Assembly (NCBI GenBank): GCA_020845695.1
Contig: JADLFG010000046.1
Location: 1 to 17,695, forward strand
Reading direction: 5' to 3'
Source: Thermoleophilia bacterium
GTDB taxonomy: Bacteria; Actinomycetota; Thermoleophilia; Gaiellales; Gaiellaceae
DNA: 17,695 bases
Numbering within the stretch: the first letter of the stretch is position 1; each line of letters begins with the position of its first letter. The notes below the pieces were generated by a model. The model worked only from the letters and a program-made list of their open reading frames with translations, had not been told where the DNA came from and made no database searches. Position numbers and translations under genes: made by a program. This document shows, piece by piece, positions 6,283 to 12,960 of this stretch.

Positions 6283-6923
6283 GCCGCCGCCCCGCTGTAG
6301 GAGCAGGACGGATCGCCCGCGGGGATGTGGCTGACGCGCACGAGGCGGTCGCCGAGCAGCTCCGAGACGAAGCCGATCTCGACTTTGCAGGGGATCGCCG
6401 TCTCGTCGACGAGCTCGCGTAGCGGGCAGTGGCAGAGGCGCAGCCGCGGCTCGTCCGGGGGGCCCTCGAGCTCGGCCATGAAGCCGAGCTCGGTCAGGAT
6501 CCGGGCGGCCTCCTCGAGTCGTTCCCGCCCCTCGAGCCGCGTGACCCGGGCCAGCGCCCCCTCCCGGCGCGCGGCGATGACGCGCTCGAAGAACCGCTCG
6601 AGCAGCCGCTCGTTGCCGGTCTCGCGCAGGTAGGCGGCGAGCTGGCGCAGCACCTCCCCCTCCCGCTGCGGGAAGAACGCCTCCGCCGCGGGCGCGAGCG
6701 CGTGCACGAGCTCCGGCCGCCCCCGCCCGCCGCGGACGGCGCCCGCGCGCCGGACGAGACCGTGCGCCGCGAGCGCGCGCAGGTGGTCACGGACGGTCTC
6801 GACGTTCAGCCCGAGCTCCGCCGCCAGCCCCGCCGTCGTCAGCTCCCCGCGCCGCTTGAGCGCGGCGAGGATCGCAGCCTGGCTCTCCCCCAGCCCGGGC
6901 GCATTTTTCAAGCTTATCGCCAT
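6279..6923 (-). CDS. SufR-like winged-helix Fe-S regulator
   Basis: A 214-aa transcription regulator. Residues 13-75 form a winged helix of ArsR/MarR type (LTTAGLAAELGLNVETVRDHLRAL, wing GGRGRPELVHAL). Residues 80-160 are helical, and the C-terminal part carries Cys164, Cys166 (CHCPLREL), Cys179 and Cys207. This is the layout of SufR-type repressors, whose cysteines hold an Fe-S cluster that tunes DNA binding. Cluster ligation here is inference. The start is placed at ATG 6923: a TAGTAT -10 box lies 10 nt upstream and there is no ribosome-binding site, so the transcript is probably leaderless. An in-frame GTG at 6968 would put the promoter inside the gene. It is the first gene of the DUF2249 cluster, and a palindrome on its promoter suggests autoregulation. 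Confidence 0.9.
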   Translation of the reverse strand: MAISLKNAPGLGESQAAILAALKRRGELTTAGLAAELGLNVETVRDHLRALAAHGLVRRAGAVRGGRGRPELVHALAPAAEAFFPQREGEVLRQLAAYLRETGNERLLERFFERVIAARREGALARVTRLEGRERLEEAARILTELGFMAELEGPPDEPRLRLCHCPLRELVDETAIPCKVEIGFVSELLGDRLVRVSHIPAGDPSCSYSGAAA

Positions 6924-6939
6924 GACTATCCGGATACTA
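6924..6939 (-). promoter_or_regulatory. Regulator promoter with palindromic operator
   Basis: The minus strand reads TAGTAT (6934-6939) followed 10 nt later by the ATG of the SufR-like regulator. A perfect 10-bp palindrome, TATCCGGATA (6927-6936), overlaps the end of the -10 box and the expected transcription start. A protein bound there would block initiation, so it is a good candidate operator for autorepression of the whole cluster. No second copy of the palindrome was noticed elsewhere in the window. Confidence 0.45.
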
Positions 6940-7013
6940 CCGGGCAGCCGGCACGGGCGCGTCGCCACCCGGAGGCGAGCGCGGGGTGCGCTGCTTCCGG
7001 GCGATCCGCTCAG

Positions 7014-7087
7014 AGCGGGCGACGGGACTCGAACCCGCGACCCTCAGCTTGGAAGGCTGACGCTCTAGCCAACTGAGCTACGCCCGC
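7014..7087 (-). tRNA. tRNA-Gly (anticodon TCC)
   Basis: The minus strand folds as a complete 74-nt cloverleaf: acceptor GCGGGCG with CGCCCGC, D-arm GCTC/GAGC, anticodon stem TCAGC/GCTGA with loop CTTCCAA, variable GGGTC, and T-arm GCGGG-TTCGAGT-CCCGT. The loop gives anticodon TCC, so it reads glycine GGA/GGG codons. The discriminator is T and the CCA end is not encoded. No duplicated 3' end suggesting an integration site was noticed nearby. Confidence 0.97.
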
Positions 7088-7105
7088 GTGCCGACTCAGC
7101 CTAGC

Positions 7106-7306
7106 TCACGCGGAGGCGGCGGGACGAACGTGCGTGGCGCCGCGGCCGGGAGAGCGGCCGAGGGCGCCGACGAGGAGGCTGACCCGCTCGGCGCCGAGTT
7201 GCGCTTCGAGGCGAGCGCGGGCGCTGCCGCCGTCCCGGGAGGTGAGGCGCCCCAGGGCGGCGAGGTCTCGCAGCAGCCTCGCATCGCCTCGTTCGCCCCC
7301 CGCCAT
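7106..7306 (-). CDS. Possible small leaderless gene
   Basis: A 66-aa open frame beginning MAGGERGDARLLRDLAALG. It has a helical, Leu/Arg-rich N-terminal half, an LEAQLGAERVSLLVGALG helix in the middle and a basic Ala/Pro tail. No family is recognised. Support comes from codon third positions as GC-rich as in the neighbours, a sensible amphipathic composition, and a TAGCCT -10 box 11 nt upstream of the ATG, matching other leaderless genes in the window. It ends 18 nt before the tRNA-Gly on the same strand and could be co-transcribed with it. It may be a chance frame in GC-rich DNA, and only comparison with relatives would settle it. Confidence 0.42.
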   Translation of the reverse strand: MAGGERGDARLLRDLAALGRLTSRDGGSARARLEAQLGAERVSLLVGALGRSPGRGATHVRPAASA

Positions 7307-7317
7307 CTTGCCGTGTC

Positions 7318-7350
7318 AGGCTACAGCCGCGACCGGACGGCGGCTACCCC
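7318..7350. promoter_or_regulatory. Divergent -10 boxes between small gene and ligD-like gene
   Basis: On the minus strand TAGCCT (7318-7323) sits 11 nt before the ATG of the 66-aa frame. On the plus strand GGCTACCCC puts a TACCCC box at 7345-7350, about 35 nt before the GTG of the polymerase gene. This would give a short leader carrying that gene's GGAGGGG ribosome-binding site (7374-7380). The rest of 7088-7385 shows no other structured element. Confidence 0.35.
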
Positions 7351-7385
7351 TCCGGATGGTGATCTGCAACCCTGGAGGGGTGCTT

Positions 7386-8279
7386 GTGTCCGGGCGGGAC
7401 GTCGCGCTGACGAACCTCGACAAGGTCTTCTTCCCCCGGCTCGGCCTGACGAAGGGCGAGCTCGTGCGCTACTACGTCGACCTCGCTCCCCACGTGCTCG
7501 GGCACGTCGCCGGCCGGCCGATGCTGCTCAAGCGCTTCCCGGACGGCGTCGAGGGCGCGTGCTTCTACCAGAAGCGGGCGCCGCGCCAGCGCCCGGAATG
7601 GCTGCGCACCGTCCACGTCGAGTTCCCGAGCGGGCGCAGCGCCGACTTCCCCGTCGTCGACGACGCGGCCGGGCTCGCGTGGGTCGCGAACCTCGGCTGC
7701 ATCGACCTCAACACCTGGCCCTCCCGGGTCGAGCACGTCGAGCGGCCCGACTACCTCCTGATCGACCTCGACCCGCGCGAGGTCGACCCCTGGGAAGCGG
7801 TGCGCGAGATCGCGCTCGCCGCCCGGGAAGTGCTCGACGGGCTCGACCTCGCCAGCTACCCGAAGACCTCCGGCGCCACCGGCCTCCACATCCTCTGCCC
7901 GATCCTGCCCGAGCTCGAGTTCCCCGAGGTGCGCCGCGCCGCCAAAGCGATCTCGCGGCGGATCGCGGCGCTCGTCCCCGACCTGGCGACGACGACCTGG
8001 AAGGTCGCTGACCGCCCGGGCGTCTTCGTCGACTACGGCCAGAACGCCCGCGACCGCACCATCGCCGCCGCCTACTCGATCCGGCCCACGCCGGACGCGC
8101 GGGCCTCCGCCCCGCTCGCCTGGGACGAGGTGGCGACGGTCGACCCGGGCGCGTTCACGCTTGCGACGATGCGCGATCGGGTCGCCGACGCCGGCGATCT
8201 CACCGCCGGGATGCACGAGCGCGCGGTCAGCCTCCTGCCGCTCCTCGACCGGCTCGGACTCAGGCCACCCCGCCAGTAG
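7386..8279 (+). CDS. LigD-type polymerase/primase domain protein
   Basis: A 297-aa stand-alone polymerase domain of the LigD/archaeo-eukaryotic primase family, which fills or extends DNA ends with nucleotides during non-homologous end joining or related repair. Seen motifs: TNLDKVFFP near the start, catalytic motif I LIDLDP (Asp127, Asp129), motif II SGATGLHI (Ser162 to His168) and motif III VFVDYGQN (Asp216). Length matches the polymerase domain alone; the ligase and phosphoesterase parts of full LigD are absent. The GTG at 7386 is chosen because GGAGGGG lies 5 nt upstream and the protein then begins VSGRDVALTNLDKVF as in relatives. An in-frame ATG at 7356 would add ten residues. The 3' end overlaps the convergent ligase gene by 20 bp. 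No Ku gene is in the window. Confidence 0.94.
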   Translation: MSGRDVALTNLDKVFFPRLGLTKGELVRYYVDLAPHVLGHVAGRPMLLKRFPDGVEGACFYQKRAPRQRPEWLRTVHVEFPSGRSADFPVVDDAAGLAWVANLGCIDLNTWPSRVEHVERPDYLLIDLDPREVDPWEAVREIALAAREVLDGLDLASYPKTSGATGLHILCPILPELEFPEVRRAAKAISRRIAALVPDLATTTWKVADRPGVFVDYGQNARDRTIAAAYSIRPTPDARASAPLAWDEVATVDPGAFTLATMRDRVADAGDLTAGMHERAVSLLPLLDRLGLRPPRQ

Positions 8280-9285
8280 GCCCGCCGAGCAGCGAGGCGA
8301 CGGTCGGGTCGCCGGGCCGCGGCAGCGGGCGCACCCGCTCGATCGTGCACGCCCGGGAATCGGTGTCCGGGCGGAAGCGCAGCAGCCGCGTGCCGTGGCG
8401 GAAGCGGCCCCCCTGCCACTTGTCGTAGCGAACCTCGACGACCAGCTCCGGGCGGGCTCGTACCTCCGCGAGGCCGCTCGACCCCCAGCGACTCGGCTCC
8501 GACACCCGCCCGGGCCCGCCGTCCAGTAGCGGCCCGACGAGCGCCACGACCTCGTCGTGGCGGCGCGCCCCGACCGCCGCGGAGCCGACGTAGCGCAGCC
8601 CGCCCCGCTCGTCGAAGAGACCGAGCAGCAGGGTCGCGATCCGACCGCTCGCCCCGTCGAAGCGCGCGCCGGCGACAACGCAGTCGGCGGTCAGGTGCCG
8701 CTTCACCTTGACGACCGCGTCGCGGGCGCCCGGGCGGTACGGTCGGTCAAGCCGCTTCGCGACGACCCCGTCGAGACCGGCGACCTCGAGCCGCTCGAGC
8801 CAGCCCGCCGCGACCTCCCGCTCGAGCGTCGCGGGCGAGAGCGCCAGCGGCACGCCCAGGGCCTCGAGCCGGGCCCGCCGCTCGGCGAGCGGCAGCCGCC
8901 AGACCTCGTCTCCGGCCCAGAGCAGGACGTCGAAGCAGACGAGCCGCGCGGGCGTCTGGGCGGCCAGCTGGCGCACCCTGCTCTCGGCCGGGTGCAGGCG
9001 CTGCTGGAGCGCGTCGAAGTCGAGCACGCCGCCGCGGTCGATCACGATCTCCCCGTCGAGTGCCGAGCCGGCCGGCAGCGCATCACCCGCGGGCGCGAGC
9101 TCCGGGAAGTAGCGCAGGAGCGGCCGCCCGTTGCGGCTCCAGAGACGCAGCTCGCCCTCGACGGTCTCGAGCACGCCTCGGAAGCCGTCCCACTTCGGCT
9201 CGTACTGCCAGCCCGGGCCGTCCGGGAGCTCCCGGACGAGCTCCGCCTCCATCGGCGGGAACGGCAGCCCGGCTGGCGGCGGCAC
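8260..9285 (-). CDS. ATP-dependent DNA ligase (LigC/LigD type)
   Basis: A 341-aa ATP-dependent DNA ligase of the small LigC/LigD-ligase class, sealing nicks or joined ends by lysine adenylation. Motif I is EPKWDGFR with catalytic Lys31. Motif III is FDVLL (118-122), motif IV DGVVAK (172-177) and motif V VVKVKR (191-196). An OB-fold domain follows from about residue 205 (LLLGLFDERGGLRYVG). Length is usual for the class. The GTG at 9285 is preferred, giving the Pro-rich lead-in PPPAGLPFPPM seen in relatives. ATG at 9252 is possible. No Shine-Dalgarno is present, but a TACCCT -10 box lies 8 nt upstream, so the message is probably leaderless. Its partner polymerase is convergent on the opposite strand, so the two are not one operon. 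Full-length LigD is ruled out by the lack of other domains. Confidence 0.95.
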   Translation of the reverse strand: MPPPAGLPFPPMEAELVRELPDGPGWQYEPKWDGFRGVLETVEGELRLWSRNGRPLLRYFPELAPAGDALPAGSALDGEIVIDRGGVLDFDALQQRLHPAESRVRQLAAQTPARLVCFDVLLWAGDEVWRLPLAERRARLEALGVPLALSPATLEREVAAGWLERLEVAGLDGVVAKRLDRPYRPGARDAVVKVKRHLTADCVVAGARFDGASGRIATLLLGLFDERGGLRYVGSAAVGARRHDEVVALVGPLLDGGPGRVSEPSRWGSSGLAEVRARPELVVEVRYDKWQGGRFRHGTRLLRFRPDTDSRACTIERVRPLPRPGDPTVASLLGGPTGGVA

Positions 9286-9293
9286 TCGTGCCC

Positions 9294-9310
9294 AGGGTAG
9301 CGGCTACCCT
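9294..9310. promoter_or_regulatory. 17-bp palindromic divergent promoter
   Basis: AGGGTAGC-G-GCTACCCT is a perfect inverted repeat with one central base. Each arm contains TACCCT, a TAnnnT -10 box. On the plus strand it lies 6 nt before the ctaG-like GTG at 9317, on the minus strand 8 nt before the ligase GTG at 9285. One symmetric element thus appears to fire two leaderless transcripts in opposite directions. It could also be a regulator-binding site. Confidence 0.5.
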
Positions 9311-9316
9311 CCGCGC

Positions 9317-10081
9317 GTGGAGCCCTCGCCGTGGGCCTGGGAGCCTGCCTGGGTCGAGGCGGGCGTCGTCGCCGCGCTCGGCGCCGGCGCGCTGGTCGCT
9401 CAGCACCGGGGCCGCGCGCCCGCACGCAGGCGCCTCGCCGCCGGAGGCGCGACGCTGCTCGCGCTCGCGACCGTCACCACCCCGCTCGAGACGCTCGCAA
9501 CCACGTACCTGCTCTCCGCCCACGTGCTCCAGAACGCGGTGCTCTCCGAGTGGGCGCCGGCGCTCGCGGTCGCCGCGATCGGGCCGGCGGTCGCGGCGCG
9601 GCTCGCCCGCCGCGGGCCCCTGCGCACGCTCGTTCATCCGCTCGTCGCGCTGCCCGTGTGGCTCGCGACGCTCGGCGTCTGGCACGTGCCCGCGCTCTAC
9701 GAGGCGGCGCTCGCACGGCCGGGCTCCCTGCTCATGCTCGAGCACGCGAGCTACGCGGCCGCCGGCACGCTGCTCTTCTGGCCCGCCTTCCAGCGGGAGC
9801 CGCGGGCGCTCTCGCCGGGCGCGAAGGCCGGCTATCTCACGGCTGCGTTCCTGCTCGCGAGCCCGCTCGGACTCCTCCTGACGTTCCTGCCCAGCCCGCT
9901 CTACCGGTTCTACGAGGAAGCGCCCCGCGCCTTCGAGCTCTCCCCGCTCGGCGACCAGCAGCTCGCCGGCGTCGTGATGGCCGCCTCCGAGGCGGTGCTC
10001 TTCTTCGGTCTCTTCGCCCTCTTCTTCCTGCGCTTCCTGGCCGAGGAGGACCGGGTGCGGGCCCAGGATCCTACGCGATGA
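9317..10081 (+). CDS. CtaG-like (caa3-type) cytochrome oxidase assembly protein
   Basis: A 254-aa integral membrane protein of the caa3_CtaG family, needed for assembly of the copper-containing cytochrome c oxidase in Bacillus and common in Actinomycetota. About seven membrane helices are predicted. The family's histidine-bearing helix blocks are visible: LLSAHVLQNAVLSEWAP (His69), GVWHVPALYEAAL (His123) and LEHASYAAAGTLLFWP (His143), which are candidate copper ligands. The GTG at 9317 is chosen because a TACCCT -10 box lies 6 nt upstream (leaderless) and the protein then begins just before helix 1. The open frame extends further upstream only as shadow of the ligase gene. No oxidase subunit genes lie nearby. 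The 3' end overlaps the convergent DUF1501 gene by 11 bp. Confidence 0.92.
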   Translation: MEPSPWAWEPAWVEAGVVAALGAGALVAQHRGRAPARRRLAAGGATLLALATVTTPLETLATTYLLSAHVLQNAVLSEWAPALAVAAIGPAVAARLARRGPLRTLVHPLVALPVWLATLGVWHVPALYEAALARPGSLLMLEHASYAAAGTLLFWPAFQREPRALSPGAKAGYLTAAFLLASPLGLLLTFLPSPLYRFYEEAPRAFELSPLGDQQLAGVVMAASEAVLFFGLFALFFLRFLAEEDRVRAQDPTR

Positions 10082-11489
10082 CCGGCAGCGGCTCGCCCGC
10101 GTAGCCCGGCAGGATGCGGGCCGCCTCGATCCCGAGGTGCTGCTCGAGCACGCCAGCGTAGACGTCGCGGAAGTCGATCGCGACCGGGACGTTGCCGTCC
10201 GTCGCGCCGAGGTGCCCGAGTTCCCAGGCGGGGACGGCCAGGCCGCCGGCCACGCGCGGGCCGACGGCGAGCAGGAGGCCGCCGGCGCCGTGATCGGTCC
10301 CGAACGAGTCGTTGTCCTCGACCCGCCGCCCGAACTCGGACCAGACGAGCGTCACCACCCGCTGGGCGAGTCCGCGCCGCTCGAGGTCGGCCTGGAAGGC
10401 AACCAGCGCCGCGCCGAGGTCGGTGAGGTTCCAGCGCAGCTGCTCGGGCTGCCCCTCGTGCGTGTCGAACATGCCCGCGCTCTGGACGGTCGCGACGCGT
10501 ACGCCGAGCCCGGCCCCGAGCAGGCGGGCGAGGTTGCGCAGCGCCGCGCCCGTGTCCGAGTCCGGGTAGGGCCGCGGAGGCGCCGGTGCCCCGCCGGCCT
10601 CGTCCTCGGCCCGGAGCGGGCCGAGCGCGTCGCGCACCTGCACGGACTGGCGCGCGATCTCGACGGCTCGCCGGCGCGCGGACACCGACGGGTCGCCGCC
10701 GAGCTCGCGCAGCGCCTCCAGCATCCGGCTCGAGTCCCAGACGCCCGGCGACCAGAAGTCGAAGTCGCCAGGCGAGAAGAGCGCGCAGGTCGGCGCGCGG
10801 CGGCTCGCGAGCACGTCATCGGTCGACCACTCGACGGCGACGCCCTGGAGCGGGTTGTCGAGCGAGCCCGCCTCGTCGAGGTAGCGTCCGAGCCAGCCGG
10901 TGTCGGCGGCCATGTCGAGCGTGCCGCTGCGCCAGTACTTCGTCGAGTGGAAGTGCGAGAAGTCCGGGTTCGGGTAGTCGGCCGCCAGGTAGACGCCGAG
11001 CAGGCCCGCGTCGTAGAGGTCGCGCAGGCCCGGGGCGGCCGGGTGCCAGCCGAGGTCGGGATGACCGGGGATCGGCAGCGCCGCCTCCGCGGCCACCGCG
11101 ATCCGCGGGCGCCCGCGCTCGTAGGCCTCCCGGTCGGGACCCGCGAGAGGCACGACCGTGCCGAGCCCGTCGTTGCCGCCCGGGAGAAAAAGCGTCACGA
11201 GGATCGGCTCGCCGGTCTCGGCCGCGCGCGCGCGCTCCACGAGCTCCCACGGGGTCAGCCGGCTCGCCGCCGCCAGAGCGACGAACGCGCCGACACCGCC
11301 GGCGAGCAGCTCGCGCCGCGTGCGCCTCTCCGCCGCGAAACCGGCCGACCCCGCTTCGAGCAGCGCCTCGGGGAGCGGCAGCACGCGCGCCGCGCCCCGG
11401 CTGAGCAGCGCTCGTCTCGACGTGCGCCGGAAGTCCGAGCAGGCGCGATGGAGCTCGGCCGGGGCAAGCGGAGGGCGGCGGCCGGCCAC
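10071..11489 (-). CDS. DUF1501 family protein, probable Tat substrate
   Basis: A 472-aa DUF1501 protein, a sulfatase/alkaline-phosphatase-like fold whose members are often exported by the Tat system. Core features are TLFLPGGNDGLGTVVPL (about 99-115), the SHFHSTKYWRSG block, MFDTHEGQ, VTLVWSEFGRRVEDN and TDHGAGGLLLAVG. The Asp, His and Ser residues in these blocks are the likely metal or active-site positions, unproven for the family. A twin-arginine TRRELL (57-62) precedes a hydrophobic Ala-rich stretch, an unusually long 56 residues from the chosen start. The GTG at 11489 begins one base after the DUF1800 stop and has AGGTG 7 nt upstream; a later start nearer the Tat motif is possible. The upstream continuation of the frame is shadow. 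It forms an operon with the DUF1800 gene. Confidence 0.92.
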   Translation of the reverse strand: MAGRRPPLAPAELHRACSDFRRTSRRALLSRGAARVLPLPEALLEAGSAGFAAERRTRRELLAGGVGAFVALAAASRLTPWELVERARAAETGEPILVTLFLPGGNDGLGTVVPLAGPDREAYERGRPRIAVAAEAALPIPGHPDLGWHPAAPGLRDLYDAGLLGVYLAADYPNPDFSHFHSTKYWRSGTLDMAADTGWLGRYLDEAGSLDNPLQGVAVEWSTDDVLASRRAPTCALFSPGDFDFWSPGVWDSSRMLEALRELGGDPSVSARRRAVEIARQSVQVRDALGPLRAEDEAGGAPAPPRPYPDSDTGAALRNLARLLGAGLGVRVATVQSAGMFDTHEGQPEQLRWNLTDLGAALVAFQADLERRGLAQRVVTLVWSEFGRRVEDNDSFGTDHGAGGLLLAVGPRVAGGLAVPAWELGHLGATDGNVPVAIDFRDVYAGVLEQHLGIEAARILPGYAGEPLPVIA

Positions 11490-11490
11490 G

Positions 11491-12852
11491 TCAGTGCACC
11501 TGCGCGTCGGGGCCGGCGAGCACCAGGTGGCGCAGGACGCGCCGCCGCTCTGCGAGCCAGTGGTCATCGCCGTCCCACTGCGGCCCGAGCTCGGCCGCGA
11601 GGCGCGCGAGGCGCGAGTCCGAGGCCCCGGAGAGCCAGGGGGCGCCGGCAAACCGCTTCGCGTCCGCGAGCGCCTCGGTCGCGGTCTCCCCGGCCGGGAC
11701 CGAGTCGTCGGGGAACTCGTGGTGGTCGAGCACGTGGGCGACCGCGTGCGAGCGCGACAGGTAGGCGGCGGCGGAGAGGAACGCCTCGTTCTGATTCCAG
11801 CCGCCGACGTTCGGGGGGTAGAACGGCACCTGCCCCATCCCGCCGAGGAGCCAGACCCAGTCCGCAGAGCGGACGTACGTCCCCGTCGCTCGCATCGCCC
11901 CCGCGAGGAAAACGACCGGCGGCTTGACCAGGTCCGGCTCGCCCAGGTTCTCGTAGAACGCACGCGAGCGGAGAATCACGCGCAGCACGGGCACGAGCTT
12001 CCGGCCCGACGCCGTGTAGGCGGCCGTCATCTGCGCGAGCGTGCCCGCCGGCGGCTCGGCCGGAGAGAAGTAGCCCCAGAGCTTGCGGCAGAGGAACGGG
12101 GGGTGGGCCGGGTGGCGCAGGCAGAGGTCGATCACGTCGTCGGGCTGGAAGCGCCCGCTGCGCCCGAAGATGCGCTTTGGGCCGGGATCCCAGGCGTCCC
12201 GGTTCCACGTGTAGCGCGTCGCGTCCGAGTACTCCCCGTCCCAGTCGAACTCGAACCCGGTCAGGGCCCGCGCCGCCTCGCGGATATCAGCCTCCGTGTA
12301 GCCGGAGCCGAGCGTGAACAGCTCCATTAGCTCCCGAGCGACGTTCTCGTTCGGCGCGTCCCGGTGCGAGCCGATCAGGTTGAGCCAGAACTGCATGGCG
12401 AAGTCGTGCAGGATCCCGTGCGCGAGCTGCCCGAAGTCGCCGAGCGCGTGGCGGCGCAGGAGCGCGTTCTGGCGCAGGAGCAACGACTGCTCGGCGACGC
12501 CCTCGTTCGAGGTCGCGAAGTGGTCGTGCAGGTTGAGCGTCATCCGCTCGACGAGCGGCGCCCTGGTGCGCACCATCCGATCGAGCCACCAGAGGACGTC
12601 GTCGCCGTACTCGTCGCGGGGGCGCAGCGGTCGCAGCGCGCCGTCCCCGTCCCCGACGCCCGGCTGCGGGCCGCGCAGGACCCGGCGCGCGGGCGGCTTC
12701 AGTAGATGCTCGATCGCCGCGCCGAGGCCCTCGCGGCGAAAGCGGCGGCGGTCGGCGTCCGAGGGGCCGAAGCCGGCGCGCCAGAACAGCCGCTCGAGCG
12801 CCGGCTCGAGCGGGACGTCCGGAACCGGTGGGTATTCGATCGTCTCTGCCAT
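11491..12852 (-). CDS. DUF1800 family protein
   Basis: A 453-aa member of DUF1800, a large family of unknown function nearly always paired with DUF1501. Hallmarks seen are RLFWRAGFGPSDAD near the N-terminus, MTLNLHDHFATS, the signature block NENVARELMELFTLG followed by GYTEADIREAARALTG, FLCRKLWGYF, and a C-terminal PPNVGGWNQNEAFLSAAAYL. No clear signal peptide is visible, so it may ride with the Tat-exported partner or stay inside. ATG at 12852 is preferred, with GAGG about 11 nt upstream. An in-frame GTG at 12882 would add ten residues and overlap the probable promoter. The DUF1501 gene follows after one base, so the two are translated together. Function is unknown; roles in surface or polymer metabolism have been proposed for such pairs. 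Confidence 0.93.
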   Translation of the reverse strand: MAETIEYPPVPDVPLEPALERLFWRAGFGPSDADRRRFRREGLGAAIEHLLKPPARRVLRGPQPGVGDGDGALRPLRPRDEYGDDVLWWLDRMVRTRAPLVERMTLNLHDHFATSNEGVAEQSLLLRQNALLRRHALGDFGQLAHGILHDFAMQFWLNLIGSHRDAPNENVARELMELFTLGSGYTEADIREAARALTGFEFDWDGEYSDATRYTWNRDAWDPGPKRIFGRSGRFQPDDVIDLCLRHPAHPPFLCRKLWGYFSPAEPPAGTLAQMTAAYTASGRKLVPVLRVILRSRAFYENLGEPDLVKPPVVFLAGAMRATGTYVRSADWVWLLGGMGQVPFYPPNVGGWNQNEAFLSAAAYLSRSHAVAHVLDHHEFPDDSVPAGETATEALADAKRFAGAPWLSGASDSRLARLAAELGPQWDGDDHWLAERRRVLRHLVLAGPDAQVH

Positions 12853-12880
12853 GCTGCGCGGTGCCTCGACCCCTACCGGC

Positions 12881-12886
12881 ACATTA
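12881..12886 (-). promoter_or_regulatory. Possible -10 box for DUF1800-DUF1501
   Basis: The minus strand reads TAATGT in a locally AT-richer stretch just after the hairpin at 12892-12926. It would place transcription start near 12874, giving a leader of about 20 nt with the GAGG site before ATG 12852. No -35 is recognised. Confidence 0.33.
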
Positions 12887-12891
12887 CGTAG

Positions 12892-12926
12892 GCCCCGACG
12901 GGGGATCCGGCATCCCCCGTCGGGGC
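12892..12926 (-). terminator. Perfect 15-bp hairpin after ROK kinase
   Basis: The arms GCCCCGACGGGGGAT (12892-12906) and ATCCCCCGTCGGGGC (12912-12926) pair perfectly around a 5-nt loop. The hairpin lies 35 nt past the ROK kinase stop and 40 nt before the DUF1800 start, all on the minus strand. There is no U-tract, so it is either an actinobacterial-style terminator or an RNA-processing or attenuation structure. Termination of the ROK transcript is the simplest reading. Confidence 0.65.
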
Positions 12927-12960
12927 ACTCCGCTGGGAGGGGGAGAGTACGCTCATCCTG

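Noticed and set aside
5008..6300. 430-codon open frame on the plus strand opposite the oxidase-like gene
   Set aside because: Composition is Glu/Arg/Gly-rich with no domain, and it mirrors a clear 12-TM protein on the other strand. Long antisense frames are expected at this GC content.
7014..7087. Integration site at the tRNA-Gly gene
   Set aside because: No integrase gene and no second copy of the tRNA 3' end was noticed in the window.
7088..7385. Riboswitch or structured leader before the ligD-like gene
   Set aside because: No conserved riboswitch core or strong stem was seen; the probable promoter leaves a leader of only about 30 nt.
10137..11927. 596-codon plus-strand frame opposite DUF1501/DUF1800
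   Set aside because: Low-complexity Arg/Ala/Glu composition without motifs; antisense shadow of two well-supported genes.
11490..11963. Upstream continuation of the DUF1501 frame
   Set aside because: It overlaps the DUF1800 gene in another frame and lacks family similarity; GTG at 11489 with AGGTG fits the operon.
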